Translations under genes and position numbers: made by a program | Notes under the pieces: model-generated | Told to the model about the DNA's origin: nothing | Database searches by the model: none | What the model saw: the letters and a program-made list of their open reading frames with translations, nothing else | From: Microbulbifer elongatus | Lineage (GTDB): Bacteria; Pseudomonadota; Gammaproteobacteria; Pseudomonadales; Cellvibrionaceae | Length of the DNA stretch: 64,000 nucleotides | Assembly (NCBI RefSeq): GCF_021165935.1 | Contig: NZ_CP088953.1 | Location: 3,209,501-3,273,500, forward strand | Reading direction: 5' to 3' | Shown here: positions 1 through 8,620 of the stretch, one piece after another | Numbering within the stretch: position 1 is the stretch's first letter | Layout of the letters: the number at the start of each line of letters is the position of its first letter

Positions 1-878
1 AGTCCATGCTGATTACCGAGGCGCTGCGCGGCGAAGGCGCCGTGCTGAAGCTACCCAATGGCGAGCGCTTTATGCACCACTTCGACAAGCGTGGCGAACT
101 GGCGCCCCGGGACATCGTCGCCCGGGCTATCGACCATGAGATGAAACGCCTGGGCGCAGACTGCGTCTATCTCGACATCTCCCACAAGGATCCGGAGTTC
201 GTGCGCGAGCACTTCCCAACGGTGTACAGGACCTGCCTGAAATACGGTATCGATATCACCCGCGAGGCCATACCGGTGGTTCCGGCCGCCCACTACACCT
301 GTGGAGGCGTGATGGTGGACCAGCACGGTCGCAGTGATCTGGACCAGTTGTATGCCATCGGCGAGACCACCTTTACCGGCCTGCACGGCGCTAACCGCCT
401 GGCCAGTAATTCTCTGCTGGAATGCGTGGTGTACGCGCGCTCCGCCGCCATGCATATCGACAGCACCATCGATCAGGTGGCACCGCCCAGAGCCGCCCTG
501 GCCTGGGATGCATCGCGCGTGACCGATTCCGATGAAGACGTGGTGATCTCGCACAACTGGGATGAGCTGCGCCGCTTTATGTGGGACTTCGTGGGGATTG
601 TACGCACCCGCAAGCGCCTGTTGCGGGCGGAGCACCGGGTGAAACTGCTGCAGCAGGAAATTCTGGAGTTCTACGCAAACTACCGCATCACCAGCGACCT
701 GATTGAACAGCGCAATCTCGCAGTGGTATCGGAACTGATTATCCGCTCCGCCCTGGATCGCCGGGAGAGCCGCGGGCTGCACTATTCACTGGACTACCCG
801 GGGCTGCGGGAACTGGCCATGGATACCATTCTGGTACCGGAAAACTTCGCGGATCAGCGACATTTTATCGGCCCCTGA
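1..878 (+). CDS. nadB: L-aspartate oxidase, 3' part
   Basis: Flavoprotein that oxidises L-aspartate to iminoaspartate, the first step of de novo NAD synthesis, in the cytoplasm with NadA. The gene is cut by the window edge; the reading frame is already open at base 3 and about 292 C-terminal residues of a usual ~540 are present. Family-typical stretches are visible: [20 protein letters not shown], the [10 protein letters not shown] segment of the substrate/flavin region, and [16 protein letters not shown] near the FAD site, followed by the helical C-terminal domain with [12 protein letters not shown]. It is convergent with ygfX-sdhE, a neighbourhood known from Pseudomonas. Identification is secure; the true start lies outside the window. 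Confidence 0.96.
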   Translation, partial: SMLITEALRGEGAVLKLPNGERFMHHFDKRGELAPRDIVARAIDHEMKRLGADCVYLDISHKDPEFVREHFPTVYRTCLKYGIDITREAIPVVPAAHYTCGGVMVDQHGRSDLDQLYAIGETTFTGLHGANRLASNSLLECVVYARSAAMHIDSTIDQVAPPRAALAWDASRVTDSDEDVVISHNWDELRRFMWDFVGIVRTRKRLLRAEHRVKLLQQEILEFYANYRITSDLIEQRNLAVVSELIIRSALDRRESRGLHYSLDYPGLRELAMDTILVPENFADQRHFIGP

Positions 879-895
879 AGCCACAACCGCTCCGC

Positions 896-1420
896 TCAGC
901 GGGAATAGCGCAGAGCGACCAGCAGACGCCGCCAGTCATCCGCACCGGCGGCGTCCCGGGCGAACACCAGCCGCAAACGCCGCCCCTGCAGATCCCGCCC
1001 GTTGATCACGATCAGCCAGCGCCACAGGGTCAACTCCCCGGTCAGCTGAAATTCCCGCCGCGCGCCGCCGCGCCGGTGCCAATACCAACGTCGTTCCGAG
1101 GTGCTGAGGCGCCCCACATAGGCCTGCAGGCGGCGCCACTCCAGGACACCATACACCGCAATCACCGGCATCAACACGGCCACGGCAGGCCAGGGAAGGC
1201 GAGAAACCAGCAACAGGAGACTGGCCTGCAGAAGGACAAGGGGCAGAGAAATGTGCAGCAGACGCGACGGTGCCATCTCGCACACCAGTCGCGCGCTGCG
1301 CTCCACAGGCTGCGCTTTCGCAGACTGAGGCGGAGTGGCTGCAGCGGGGGAGACAGCGGGCGCGGAACGCCCTCCCGGGTTACTCCTGCAGGCCGGTGTT
1401 GTCGCGGATGATCTGGACAA
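896..1420 (-). CDS. ygfX: YgfX/CptA-family inner-membrane protein
   Basis: Small membrane protein of the YgfX (CptA) family, encoded next to SdhE in many gammaproteobacteria. In E. coli it was proposed as a toxin acting on cell division and shape, with SdhE once called its antitoxin; that role is debated. Two hydrophobic segments are visible at about residues 55-90, followed by a basic C-terminal part containing WHRRGG and LTLWRWLIVINGRDL. The chosen start overlaps the 3' end of sdhE by 41 bases. The first ~40 residues are Pro/Ala/Ser-rich and absent from the E. coli protein, so translation may really begin nearer residue 40-49 (Met49 corresponds to position 1276). Family call is good, start is uncertain. 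Confidence 0.75.
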   Translation of the reverse strand: MSRSSATTPACRSNPGGRSAPAVSPAAATPPQSAKAQPVERSARLVCEMAPSRLLHISLPLVLLQASLLLLVSRLPWPAVAVLMPVIAVYGVLEWRRLQAYVGRLSTSERRWYWHRRGGARREFQLTGELTLWRWLIVINGRDLQGRRLRLVFARDAAGADDWRRLLVALRYSR

Positions 1421-1625
1421 TATGCTTCAACTCCGGATCTTGCGGATCCTCCCGGCGCAAAAACCAGGCGAACAGGTCCTGATCCTGCTCGTCCAGCAGT
1501 CTGATATAGCGCTGCTTGTCGTCCTCGGAAAGCGTCTCGTACACATTCTCAAGAAACGGCAGCAGCACCAGGTCCAGCTCCAACATGCCGCGACGGCTGG
1601 CCCAAAACAGGCGGTTGCGATCCAT
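1380..1625 (-). CDS. sdhE: FAD assembly factor SdhE
   Basis: Small cytoplasmic protein (81 aa, normal for the family) that promotes covalent attachment of FAD to the succinate dehydrogenase flavoprotein SdhA and to fumarate reductase. The signature RRGMLELD at residues 11-18 contains the conserved RGxxE motif needed for flavinylation. The rest is the usual five-helix acidic bundle ending in IVQIIRDNTGLQE. It is the first gene of a minus-strand pair with ygfX, overlapping it by 41 bases, and is divergent from ygfZ, another protein of cofactor assembly. The start at the only N-terminal Met gives the family's usual length. Confidence 0.94.
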   Translation of the reverse strand: MDRNRLFWASRRGMLELDLVLLPFLENVYETLSEDDKQRYIRLLDEQDQDLFAWFLRREDPQDPELKHIVQIIRDNTGLQE

Positions 1626-1801
1626 ACTTCGTACTCAAGCCACAATTCAAAGTGCGCGCAGTATAGCGGTAGTTGAAATCCCGCGGCAAAACCCCAAATT
1701 AGTCATCTACCCAGACGCAGCATGCCGCGTCACAGAAAACACCAGTCAAGCGGGTGGGCCCTCTCTTCTACCCCATCAATATTTCAGGCAGCGAGTTCAG
1801 C

Positions 1802-2863
1802 ATGGATCAACAGCAGTGGCAGGATTTTCTCGGCAACCAGGGCGCAAGCTGGCAGAACGGCTCCGCTCTGTTCCCCGGCGGAGACAGCGCAGACGGCGGG
1901 CAGTTGCAACTGACGGATCTCAGCCCCATGGGCGCCATCTATGTAGCCGGCCCAGACAGCCAGAAATTCCTCCAGGGCCAGCTGACCTGCGATCTGGTTA
2001 ACCTGCCGGACGAGCAACTCACCCTCGGCAGCCACTGCAACCCCAAAGGGCGCATGATCAGCGCCTTTTACGCCCTGAAAATCGAGCAGAGCGAATTCAT
2101 TCTGCTGATGCCCCGAGACCTGATCGCCACCGCCCTCGCCGCCTTGAAAAAATACGCGGTATTTTTCAAGACCGAGCTCAGCGACGTCAGCGAACAGTAT
2201 CGCTGGCTTGCCCTGTGCGGCCGTGACGCCTGCGGTGCGGCAAGCCAGCTGCTGAGTCTGTCCAGCAGCGAAGACAGTGATCTGCTCCCCCATCAGTTGC
2301 GCATATTCGACCACAACGGTCAGCGCGCATTGGCAGCGGGACTGAGCACGCACAATGTGGTGCTGCAGGTGCCGGCAGAGCAGGCAGCGGATTTATGGCA
2401 GCAACTCGCCAGTAACGGCGCTACGCCTGCCAGTTACCCCCAGTGGCTGCTGCAACTGGTGGAAGCCGGCACCCCCCTGGTGTACCGGAGCACCAGCGAA
2501 GAATTCATCCCGCAAATGGTCAATCTGCACCTGCTCGGCGGCGTCAGTTTCAAGAAAGGGTGCTATACGGGGCAGGAAGTGGTGGCGCGCATGCAGTACC
2601 TGGGCGCCGCCAAGCGCCGCATGTACCGGGCACAGATTGATAGCGGTGACGTGCCGGAGCCGGGGACAGAAATTTTTTCTGGCGAGGGTAAGTCCAGCGT
2701 GGGCAATATCGTTCTGGCCAGTCCGCAGAGTGGGGAAACCGTCCTGCTGGCGGTGCTGACCAAAAGCAAAGTCGCGGATGGGGAAAGCCTGCAGCTCAAG
2801 GACGGGCGCGTACTGGAAGTGCTTGAGCTACCCTACGATGCGGATTCGGATCCGCTCGCCTGA
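1802..2863 (+). CDS. ygfZ: Folate-binding Fe-S maturation protein YgfZ
   Basis: Tetrahydrofolate-binding protein related to the T-protein of glycine cleavage; in E. coli it helps maintain iron-sulphur enzymes such as MiaB. The diagnostic motif KGCYTGQE is present at residues 252-259, including the essential Cys. The N-terminal half carries a GcvT-like fold with FLQGQLTCDL and CNPKGRM. I start at ATG 1802 (353 aa) rather than an in-frame ATG at 1754, because the extra 16 residues do not resemble the family and MDQQQWQDFL is a natural beginning. The gene is divergent from sdhE and convergent with ung, separated from it by a REP palindrome. Confidence 0.93.
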   Translation: MDQQQWQDFLGNQGASWQNGSALFPGGDSADGGQLQLTDLSPMGAIYVAGPDSQKFLQGQLTCDLVNLPDEQLTLGSHCNPKGRMISAFYALKIEQSEFILLMPRDLIATALAALKKYAVFFKTELSDVSEQYRWLALCGRDACGAASQLLSLSSSEDSDLLPHQLRIFDHNGQRALAAGLSTHNVVLQVPAEQAADLWQQLASNGATPASYPQWLLQLVEAGTPLVYRSTSEEFIPQMVNLHLLGGVSFKKGCYTGQEVVARMQYLGAAKRRMYRAQIDSGDVPEPGTEIFSGEGKSSVGNIVLASPQSGETVLLAVLTKSKVADGESLQLKDGRVLEVLELPYDADSDPLA

Positions 2864-2878
2864 GTTCCGCAATCCCCC

Positions 2879-2906
2879 TGCAGGAGCGGGCTTGCCGGCT
2901 CCTGTA
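2879..2906. repeat. REP-like palindrome between ygfZ and ung
   Basis: CAGGAGC (2881-2887) pairs with GCTCCTG (2898-2904) around a GGGCTTGCCG loop. The pattern (G)TAGGAGCGGGCTTGC is that of Pseudomonas-type REP sequences. It sits between convergent genes, where REPs often lie and may help end or stabilise transcripts. Two relatives occur at 3657-3682 and 48999-49023. Confidence 0.6.
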
Positions 2907-2915
2907 TAATCTCAT

Positions 2916-3638
2916 TTAGATCTCTACCGCAACCCGGCGCAAACCCTCGGCGTCCGGCAGCGCCCATTCGATCGGCGCTTCGCCCCGGCTCTGCAGATAG
3001 GCGTTGGCCTGAGAAAAAGGTCGGGTGCCAAAAAAGCCGCGGTGCGCCGACAGCGGCGACGGGTGCGGGCCACGCAGCACCAGATGTTTGCGGCCATCAA
3101 TAAAGCTCCCCTTCTTCTGCGCGTAACTTCCCCACAAGATAAACACCAGTCCTTCCCGCTGCTCCGCAAGCGCGTGCACCGCGGCATCGGTGAACTGCTC
3201 CCAGCCGCGCCCCTGGTGCGCACCGGCCTTGCTTTCCTCTACAGTGAGAGTGGCATTCAGTAAAAGTACTCCCTGCTCTGCCCAGGGCTGCAGGCAACCA
3301 TGATCCGGCACCGCAATGCCGAGGTCCGAAGCCAGTTCCTTGTAAATATTTTTCAGGGAAGGCGGTACCCGCACGCCGGGCATGACGGAAAAGCACAGAC
3401 CGTGGGCCTGGCCCGCGCCGTGGTACGGGTCCTGCCCGAGAATCACCACTTTTACCTGATCGAAGGGGGTGGAATTGAACGCGTTGAAGATCTGTCCGCC
3501 CGGGGGAAAGATGGTCTTGCCCGCCTGTTTTTCCCGCAGCAGAAAATCGCGCAGCTCGCCCATGTAGGGTTTGTTGAATTCCGGTTCCAGCACGGAATAC
3601 CAGGATGGGTGGATTTTAATATTCTCGGGGACCTGCAT
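2916..3638 (-). CDS. ung: Uracil-DNA glycosylase, family 1
   Basis: Removes uracil from DNA to start base-excision repair. The 240-residue length matches family 1 enzymes. The catalytic water-activating loop GQDPYHG is at residues 69-75 (Asp70), and the [13 protein letters not shown] segment at about 192-204 carries the catalytic His and the minor-groove intercalation loop. ATG 3638 is preferred over an in-frame codon at 3731, because the extra 31 residues run through a REP palindrome and the end of the upstream gene. It follows another UDG-superfamily gene (3679-4263) in the same direction, so the two may be co-transcribed through the REP. Confidence 0.97.
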   Translation of the reverse strand: MQVPENIKIHPSWYSVLEPEFNKPYMGELRDFLLREKQAGKTIFPPGGQIFNAFNSTPFDQVKVVILGQDPYHGAGQAHGLCFSVMPGVRVPPSLKNIYKELASDLGIAVPDHGCLQPWAEQGVLLLNATLTVEESKAGAHQGRGWEQFTDAAVHALAEQREGLVFILWGSYAQKKGSFIDGRKHLVLRGPHPSPLSAHRGFFGTRPFSQANAYLQSRGEAPIEWALPDAEGLRRVAVEI

Positions 3639-3656
3639 AAATTCTGTTCCCTGGCC

Positions 3657-3682
3657 GTAGGAGCCAGCCTGCAGGCTCCTAC
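3657..3682. repeat. REP palindrome overlapping a gene end
   Basis: Perfect 9-bp inverted repeat GTAGGAGCC (3657-3665) and GGCTCCTAC (3674-3682) around an 8-base loop. It belongs to the same GTAGGAGC family as 2879-2906 and 48999-49023. The TAG stop of the minus-strand gene at 3679-4263 lies inside the right arm (3679-3681), so the repeat itself ends that reading frame. Confidence 0.68.
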
Positions 3683-4263
3683 AAGATTTCATTGACCTGC
3701 GCGCGCAGCGCCGGCACCACTTCTTCTTCAAACCACGGCCGGCGCTTCAGCCACAGAGTATTCCGCGGACTCGGATGGGGCAGCGGGAAAAAACCGTGGG
3801 GCAACGCATCGGCATAGTGGCGCACGTTTTCTGTAATGCTGCCATACCAGTGAGGGAGATAGTAGCGCTGGGCGTATTGACCAATCAGCAGGGTCAACTG
3901 GATATTCGGCAACTGCTCGAGCAACCGCTGGTGCCAGGTCGGCGCGCATTCTGGGCGCGGCGGGAGATCGCCACCCTTACCGCGCCCGGGGTAGCAGAAG
4001 CCCATAGGCATAATGGCGATGTGGGATTCATCGTAAAAGGTCTCCCGATCCAGCTGCAGCCAGTCGCGCAACCGGTCACCGGAGGGGTCGTTCCAGGGAA
4101 TACCGCTCTCATGGACACGTGTCCCCGGCGCCTGTCCAATAATCAGCAGCCGCGCAGATCTGGCCGCACTGACCACTGGCCGCGGGCCGAGGGGCAGGTT
4201 CGCCTCGCATAACCGGCAGGCGCGCACCTCTTTCAACAACAAATTCAGAGAAGAATCAGACAA
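3679..4263 (-). CDS. Uracil-DNA glycosylase-superfamily protein, likely Fe-S
   Basis: Member of the uracil-DNA glycosylase superfamily resembling the H. influenzae HI_0220.2-type group; exact substrate unknown. Residues 43-64 contain [20 protein letters not shown], the active-site loop, and HPSPRN at 163-168 matches the second catalytic motif. Four cysteines at 16, 19, 90 and 106 are spaced CX2C...CX15C, like the [4Fe-4S] ligands of family 4/5 UDGs, so a cluster is inferred. 194 aa, start ATG 4263, two bases after the stop of the upstream secreted-protein gene. Its stop codon comes from a REP palindrome. It lies just upstream of ung in the same direction, giving two different UDG folds in tandem. 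Confidence 0.86.
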   Translation of the reverse strand: MSDSSLNLLLKEVRACRLCEANLPLGPRPVVSAARSARLLIIGQAPGTRVHESGIPWNDPSGDRLRDWLQLDRETFYDESHIAIMPMGFCYPGRGKGGDLPPRPECAPTWHQRLLEQLPNIQLTLLIGQYAQRYYLPHWYGSITENVRHYADALPHGFFPLPHPSPRNTLWLKRRPWFEEEVVPALRAQVNEIL

Positions 4264-4265
4264 GT

Positions 4266-5300
4266 TCAGGTTTCGCTACTGACATCCGGCAATTCGGAAA
4301 TATCCGGGAACGCCAACTGTATCAGCAGCCCCCGCGCATCTTCTGGCGCTGCCGCACGAGCCACACCATTGTTATCCAGCACCACAAATATCCCCTGATC
4401 ATTGATGGCCAGTCCTTCCCCTTTACCGAAACGCGTTTCCTGATAGACGTATTCCGCCCCCTCTTCCACATGCTGGTAGTGAATGCACCACTCGGCACGA
4501 AGGTTGTGGAGATTGCGCCGGCATACGGCGAACGCATTGCGCTCCAGAGTGAATAATCCCCCGTCATAGCAAGCCAGCCCAGTGAGATCTTCCGCGCGAC
4601 CGCGAAAATCAAGGCCGGGCACTTCAGGCAGTGTGTAAAATGCGACGCCGACTGTGTCTTCGGGCTGCAGCTTCAGCAGCCCACGTGGCTGCCGCTCCAG
4701 CGCCACCCAGAAATCCTCGCCCGCTTTTACCAGGCCTTCGCTCTCCGCGTTCACCCGCTGCAGATATCCCTGCGCCTTTGCAGATTCGGACCAGCGTTGG
4801 GGCAGCCACCGCGCCTGCTTTGCCCCTGTATCCAGGCGCGCAATACGGTTGTGGCGCTCACTCAACAAATAGGTGGCTTCCCCATCGCAGGTGACCCCCT
4901 CAAAATCCATACTGAGCGGCGTACTGGCATAGTGAAGCGCGCGCGCCTTGACGCTGACCGGCTGATCATCGGGCAAAGGCGGGCGCGAGAAGACCGCGCG
5001 GGTCTCCAGCACAGCGCTTGCTGCCTGGTTGTTCACCGCCACGCGGTACAGGCGCTCGGAGGATTTATCGGCAACCGCGAGCAGCGCCCCATGGCAAAAA
5101 CTCAGACCCGAGATATCCAGCCCTGCACTGCCATCCACCCACCAGGCATTCAGTAATTGCGCCCGCACAACCGGGGTTGTCGGTTGAGGGGATGGATGCG
5201 CCTGTGGGCTGGCGACTGCTAGTACCAGAGTGAGGAACAGAGACCCCTGTGCTCGGTGAAACAGCTGGCTCAGGCGGTGGGACAGATTGAGGTTGGTCAA
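4266..5300 (-). CDS. Secreted esterase-like/phytase-like beta-propeller protein
   Basis: Predicted exported protein of 344 aa. It resembles the 'esterase-like activity of phytase' / SdiA-regulated beta-propeller families, with repeated GLSF..G.LLAVADKS, DFEGVTCDGEATYLLSERHNRIARLD and GKGEGLAINDQGIFVVLDNNG units. Substrate unknown. I choose a TTG start at 5300 because AGGAG lies six bases upstream and the protein then opens with a short basic region and a hydrophobic stretch (LFLTLVLAVASPQA), a convincing signal peptide. A longer TTG start at 5354 would overlap the yajQ stop. It sits between yajQ and the UDG-like gene on the same strand. Family assignment is moderate; secretion is better supported. 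Confidence 0.68.
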   Translation of the reverse strand: MTNLNLSHRLSQLFHRAQGSLFLTLVLAVASPQAHPSPQPTTPVVRAQLLNAWWVDGSAGLDISGLSFCHGALLAVADKSSERLYRVAVNNQAASAVLETRAVFSRPPLPDDQPVSVKARALHYASTPLSMDFEGVTCDGEATYLLSERHNRIARLDTGAKQARWLPQRWSESAKAQGYLQRVNAESEGLVKAGEDFWVALERQPRGLLKLQPEDTVGVAFYTLPEVPGLDFRGRAEDLTGLACYDGGLFTLERNAFAVCRRNLHNLRAEWCIHYQHVEEGAEYVYQETRFGKGEGLAINDQGIFVVLDNNGVARAAAPEDARGLLIQLAFPDISELPDVSSET

Positions 5301-5350
5301 GAGGTTCTCCTGGTGGAGAGTGCCACCTGCCAGTGGCCCATCCCCGGTTA

Positions 5351-5833
5351 TCAATCGCGGAAGTTATTGAACTGAAGCGGCTGCTCCAGCTCTTTGCCCC
5401 GCAACATGGCAATGACTTGCTGCAGGTCGTCGCGCTTCTTGCCGGTAACCCGCACAGAGTCACCCTGAATTGCCGCCTGCACCTTCAGTTTTTCTTCCTT
5501 GATGATCTTAACAATCTTTTTTGACAGATCTTTGTCGAGACCATTTTTCAAAGTCACACCGACTTTCACCTGCTTGCCGGACTGCTCCTCTTCGCCTACC
5601 TCCATTGCCAGCGGGTCGATATTGCACTTGATTAGTGCCGCCCGCAGCATGTCGACCATCTGGTGTACCTGCATATCGGACTCTGCGCGCAGGGTCAGGG
5701 AAAATTCCCGCATCTCCACTTCAGCATCCACCCCTTTGAAATCAAAACGGTTGGTGATGGTGCGATTTACCTGATCTACCGCATTGGTTAGCTGGTGTTT
5801 GTCTACTTCAGAAACGATATCAAAAGAAGGCAT
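5351..5833 (-). CDS. yajQ: YajQ family nucleotide-binding protein
   Basis: Small cytoplasmic protein of two ferredoxin-like domains. Family members bind nucleotides, and the Xanthomonas homologue binds cyclic di-GMP and acts with a transcription factor. Diagnostic sequences are MPSFDIVSE at the N terminus, NRFDFKGVDAEVE at about 30-42, and VRVTGKKRDDLQQVIAMLRG near the C terminus. Length 160 aa is normal. ATG 5833 is used instead of 5845 because the family begins with MPSFD. Lies between yaeQ and the secreted propeller gene on the minus strand. Role in this organism not shown by the sequence. Confidence 0.95.
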   Translation of the reverse strand: MPSFDIVSEVDKHQLTNAVDQVNRTITNRFDFKGVDAEVEMREFSLTLRAESDMQVHQMVDMLRAALIKCNIDPLAMEVGEEEQSGKQVKVGVTLKNGLDKDLSKKIVKIIKEEKLKVQAAIQGDSVRVTGKKRDDLQQVIAMLRGKELEQPLQFNNFRD

Positions 5834-5879
5834 GTTGAACTCCACTCTTAATAACCCCGGCGTTTCCGGGATTGGTCAA

Positions 5880-6416
5880 TTATTTCCAGCGCTGAGGCTG
5901 AACTTCCACGGTTTGATTTTCACTGGCCAACCAAAGCTGTCCATCCTGAATAGTGGCCGTCAGTTCCATATTGCGCTCCGCCAGTGACGCCAGCGCAGAG
6001 CACTGCTCTGCCGGCAAGAAGAACACCTGCAGGTTATCGAACCGTGCGGTCGTGGCTTCCATTTTCTGCCACCACACAGGTGCCGTGCGCTGGCCATAGG
6101 CATAGATCGTCGCGTGTCGGGCCCGGCCGCAGGCCTTGCGCACCCGATCCTCTGCAGGCACCCCGACCTCTATCCAGTGCACAATCTCCCCACTCAGGGT
6201 GTGCTGCCACAAATCCGCTTCCTCGTCACTGGAAAGGCCGCGGGTAAACGCCAGTTGATCGCTCGCGTTCAACGCAAACGCCAGCAATCGAATCATCATA
6301 CGCTCATCGGTCTCCGACGGATGGCGCGCCAGCGTCAACGTATGCTCTGCATAGTAGCCCCGATCCATATCGGCAATCTGTAACCGGGCCTTGAAGATAG
6401 TCGCTTTAAGTGCCAT
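5880..6416 (-). CDS. yaeQ: YaeQ family protein
   Basis: 178-aa cytoplasmic protein of the YaeQ family, which has a PD-(D/E)XK nuclease-like fold but no proven nuclease activity; the Salmonella/E. coli gene was found as a suppressor of RfaH loss. Typical features are MALKATIFKARLQIADMDRGYY at the start, SDEEADLWQHTLSGEIVHWIEVG in the middle and the C-terminal VFFLPAEQC. Length and start agree with the family. Minus strand, 46 bases upstream of yajQ and divergent from lemA. Confidence 0.92.
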   Translation of the reverse strand: MALKATIFKARLQIADMDRGYYAEHTLTLARHPSETDERMMIRLLAFALNASDQLAFTRGLSSDEEADLWQHTLSGEIVHWIEVGVPAEDRVRKACGRARHATIYAYGQRTAPVWWQKMEATTARFDNLQVFFLPAEQCSALASLAERNMELTATIQDGQLWLASENQTVEVQPQRWK

Positions 6417-6503
6417 AACTCGTCTCTATCGCTTCAGCCGGAAAGATCTTGCGCAGATCTCCGGGATTGAAGGCTATTATTGTCTGGTTCGTAACCCACA
6501 GGG

Positions 6504-7157
6504 ATGGAAGGAATGAACGCACCTACTATGTTATTTCGCCGGAAATACGCCGCTGTAATTTCTGACCCTCGCCCCTGGCAGCTGCTGCTTGTTATCCTGA
6601 TGGCGTTCGGGCTGAGCGGCTGCGGCATCAACAACATTCCCACTTACGATGAAAGTGTGAAAGCCAACTGGGCTCAGGTGCAGAACCAGTACCAACGGCG
6701 CGCTGATCTGATTCCCAACCTGGTAAAAACCGTGAAGGCGTATGCCGCCCATGAGAGAGAAACCCTGGAAGCGGTCACCGAAGCCCGCGCCAAGGTGAAC
6801 TCCATGCAGGTAAACTCCGACATCATCAATGACCCGGCCAAACTGCAGCAGTTTGAAGCGGCTCAATCTCAGCTCAGCAGCGCCCTGTCGAGGCTGATGG
6901 TCGTGGTGGAGCGCTACCCGGATCTGAAGGCCAACCAGAACTTCCTTGCGCTGCAGTCCCAACTGGAAGGCACGGAAAATCGCATCAGCGTTGCCCGCCG
7001 GGATTATATCGCCGCCGTGGAACGCTACAACCGCGAGATCCGCACTTTCCCGGGGCGTATCTGGCATGCGGTTCTCTACAGTGATATGCCCTTGCGCGAC
7101 ACCTTTGAAGCCACCTCAGAAGGTGCGGAGAAAGCACCAGAAGTCGACTTCCAGTAA
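6504..7157 (+). CDS. lemA: LemA family lipoprotein
   Basis: LemA-family membrane-anchored helical protein of unknown biochemical role, 217 aa. The N terminus has a hydrophobic stretch ending in the lipobox LSGC (Cys40), so here it looks like a lipoprotein. The family core follows: QVQNQYQRRADLIPNLVKTV at about 56-75, then long helices with YPDLKANQNFLALQSQLEGTENRI. Start is uncertain between ATG 6504, 6513 and 6528; none has an ideal Shine-Dalgarno. Immediately downstream are two TPM-domain genes, a common LemA partnership implying a shared envelope function. Confidence 0.93.
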   Translation: MEGMNAPTMLFRRKYAAVISDPRPWQLLLVILMAFGLSGCGINNIPTYDESVKANWAQVQNQYQRRADLIPNLVKTVKAYAAHERETLEAVTEARAKVNSMQVNSDIINDPAKLQQFEAAQSQLSSALSRLMVVVERYPDLKANQNFLALQSQLEGTENRISVARRDYIAAVERYNREIRTFPGRIWHAVLYSDMPLRDTFEATSEGAEKAPEVDFQ

Positions 7158-7178
7158 TTTCGACCACGGGGCCTGTTT

Positions 7179-7928
7179 ATGACGATCCGGCGGATCGCAC
7201 TGCTACTCCTTCTGTGCCCTGCCCTGCTGTGGGCGGTGGCGACTGTGGCCGATGTCCAGTTCCCCCCCCTGTCCGGCCGGGTAGTCGACAACGCAAACCT
7301 GCTCAGCCAGAGCACGCGTTACCAACTTACGGAACGCCTGCAGCAGCAGGAGAAGGCCACCAGCAACCAGATAGTGGTGGTTACCCTCCCCGACCTGCAG
7401 GGGCTCACCATCGAAGAATACGGCTACCAGCTGGGACGCCACTGGAAGATCGGGCAAAAAGACAAAGACAATGGGGCTCTGCTGATTGTGGCCCCTGCCG
7501 AGCGCAAAGTGCGGATTGAGGTGGGATACGGCCTCGAGGGCGCTCTGACCGATGCCATTTCCTCCAATATCATTCATACCAAGATTCTGCCCGAGTTCCG
7601 CAACGGCAATTTCGACGGGGGAGTGGTCGCCGGTGTCGACTCGATCATTGCGGCGATCAAAAACGAGTATGTTGCGGAAAGCACGGACACCAATGACAAC
7701 CGCCGACTGGCGCTGCTGGTGGGCGTCTTCCTGCTGTTTGTGATGCTGCAGATTTTTGGCTCTTCCGTATTAGGTGCCCCTGCGGGCAGTAGCGGATACC
7801 GGCGCGGTCGTTACGGTGGCTATTACGGCGGTGGCGGCTTCGGCGGAGGCTCTGGTGGCTTTGGGGGCGGAGGCTTCGGGGGTGGAGGCGGCGGCTTCGG
7901 CGGCGGCGGTGCGTCCGGGGGCTGGTAG
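7179..7928 (+). CDS. Secreted TPM-domain protein with Gly-rich tail
   Basis: 249-aa YgcG-type protein. An N-terminal signal peptide (basic start, then a Leu-rich core ending near TVADV) is followed by a TPM domain at about 30-165, marked by GRVVDNANLLS, NQIVVVTLPDLQG, GQKDKDNGALLIVAP and GYGLEGALTD. Then comes one membrane helix at about 175-195 (ALLVGVFLLFVMLQIF) and a tail made almost wholly of Gly with Phe/Ser. TPM domains have been described as phosphatases in plants and as photosystem repair factors; bacterial function is unknown. It begins 21 bases after lemA and is surely co-transcribed with it. Confidence 0.9.
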   Translation: MTIRRIALLLLLCPALLWAVATVADVQFPPLSGRVVDNANLLSQSTRYQLTERLQQQEKATSNQIVVVTLPDLQGLTIEEYGYQLGRHWKIGQKDKDNGALLIVAPAERKVRIEVGYGLEGALTDAISSNIIHTKILPEFRNGNFDGGVVAGVDSIIAAIKNEYVAESTDTNDNRRLALLVGVFLLFVMLQIFGSSVLGAPAGSSGYRRGRYGGYYGGGGFGGGSGGFGGGGFGGGGGGFGGGGASGGW

Positions 7929-7970
7929 CCCCGAGTAATGGTAACGAACACTTTTTCAGCGGCTTGACTC

Positions 7971-8579
7971 ATGCTTAATGCACAGGAAAAACGCCAGCTT
8001 GCCGAGACCATCAAGGCAGTAGAGTCCACCACGGATGCCGAGGTGGTGACGGTGCTGGCACGGCAATCCGACAACTACCTCTACATATCGACTTTGTGGG
8101 CGGCATTTATCGCTCTGCTGATTGCCCCACTGATGCAGTTTCTCCCCTGGTGGATTGAATACCAGCAGGCATTCACTCTGCAATGGATCCTGTTTATCGC
8201 CCTTGCGGTGCTGTTTCGCTGGCGCCCCCTGACCATGTGGCTGGTGCCGAAAAAGGTCAAATTCTGGCGCGCCGCCAATCTCGCCCGCCGTCAGTTTCTG
8301 GAGCACGAACTACACAGCACCAAGGACCGGCTGGGCCTGCTCATTTTCGTGTCACAGGCGGAGCACTACGTAGAAATTCTCGCCGATCGCGGTCTGGCAG
8401 AGCAGATTACCAATGAGAGCTGGCAGGAAATCGTGGAAAACTTCATCCGCGAAGTAAAAAAGGGCAAGACTGGCGAAGCCTTTGTGCACTGCGTCGAGAA
8501 ATGCGGCGAGCTGCTCCAAGAAGCCGCACCTGCCACCGTCATCAAGAACGAGCTGCCCAATCATCTGGTACTTCTATAA
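7971..8579 (+). CDS. TPM-domain membrane protein
   Basis: 202-aa protein of the second TPM type that often follows LemA and YgcG-like genes. The domain is split: MLNAQEKRQLAETIKAVEST.DAEVVTVLA at residues 1-32, then two hydrophobic helices at about 38-82 (LWAAFIALLIAPLMQFL and WILFIALAVLF), then the rest of the domain with GLLIFVSQAEHYVEILADRG at 125-144 and a helical C terminus. The soluble parts probably face the same side of the inner membrane, joined by a helical hairpin. Third gene of the lemA cluster, 42 bases after the Gly-rich protein. Confidence 0.85.
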   Translation: MLNAQEKRQLAETIKAVESTTDAEVVTVLARQSDNYLYISTLWAAFIALLIAPLMQFLPWWIEYQQAFTLQWILFIALAVLFRWRPLTMWLVPKKVKFWRAANLARRQFLEHELHSTKDRLGLLIFVSQAEHYVEILADRGLAEQITNESWQEIVENFIREVKKGKTGEAFVHCVEKCGELLQEAAPATVIKNELPNHLVLL

Positions 8580-8620
8580 TCAAGCTACAGACGGCCGATT
8601 AGACGTTCACAGGTAACTCT

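Noticed and set aside
7826..7925. Short regular repeats that could suggest a CRISPR or satellite
   Set aside because: They are Gly codons of the Gly-rich protein tail in frame, with no spacer structure.
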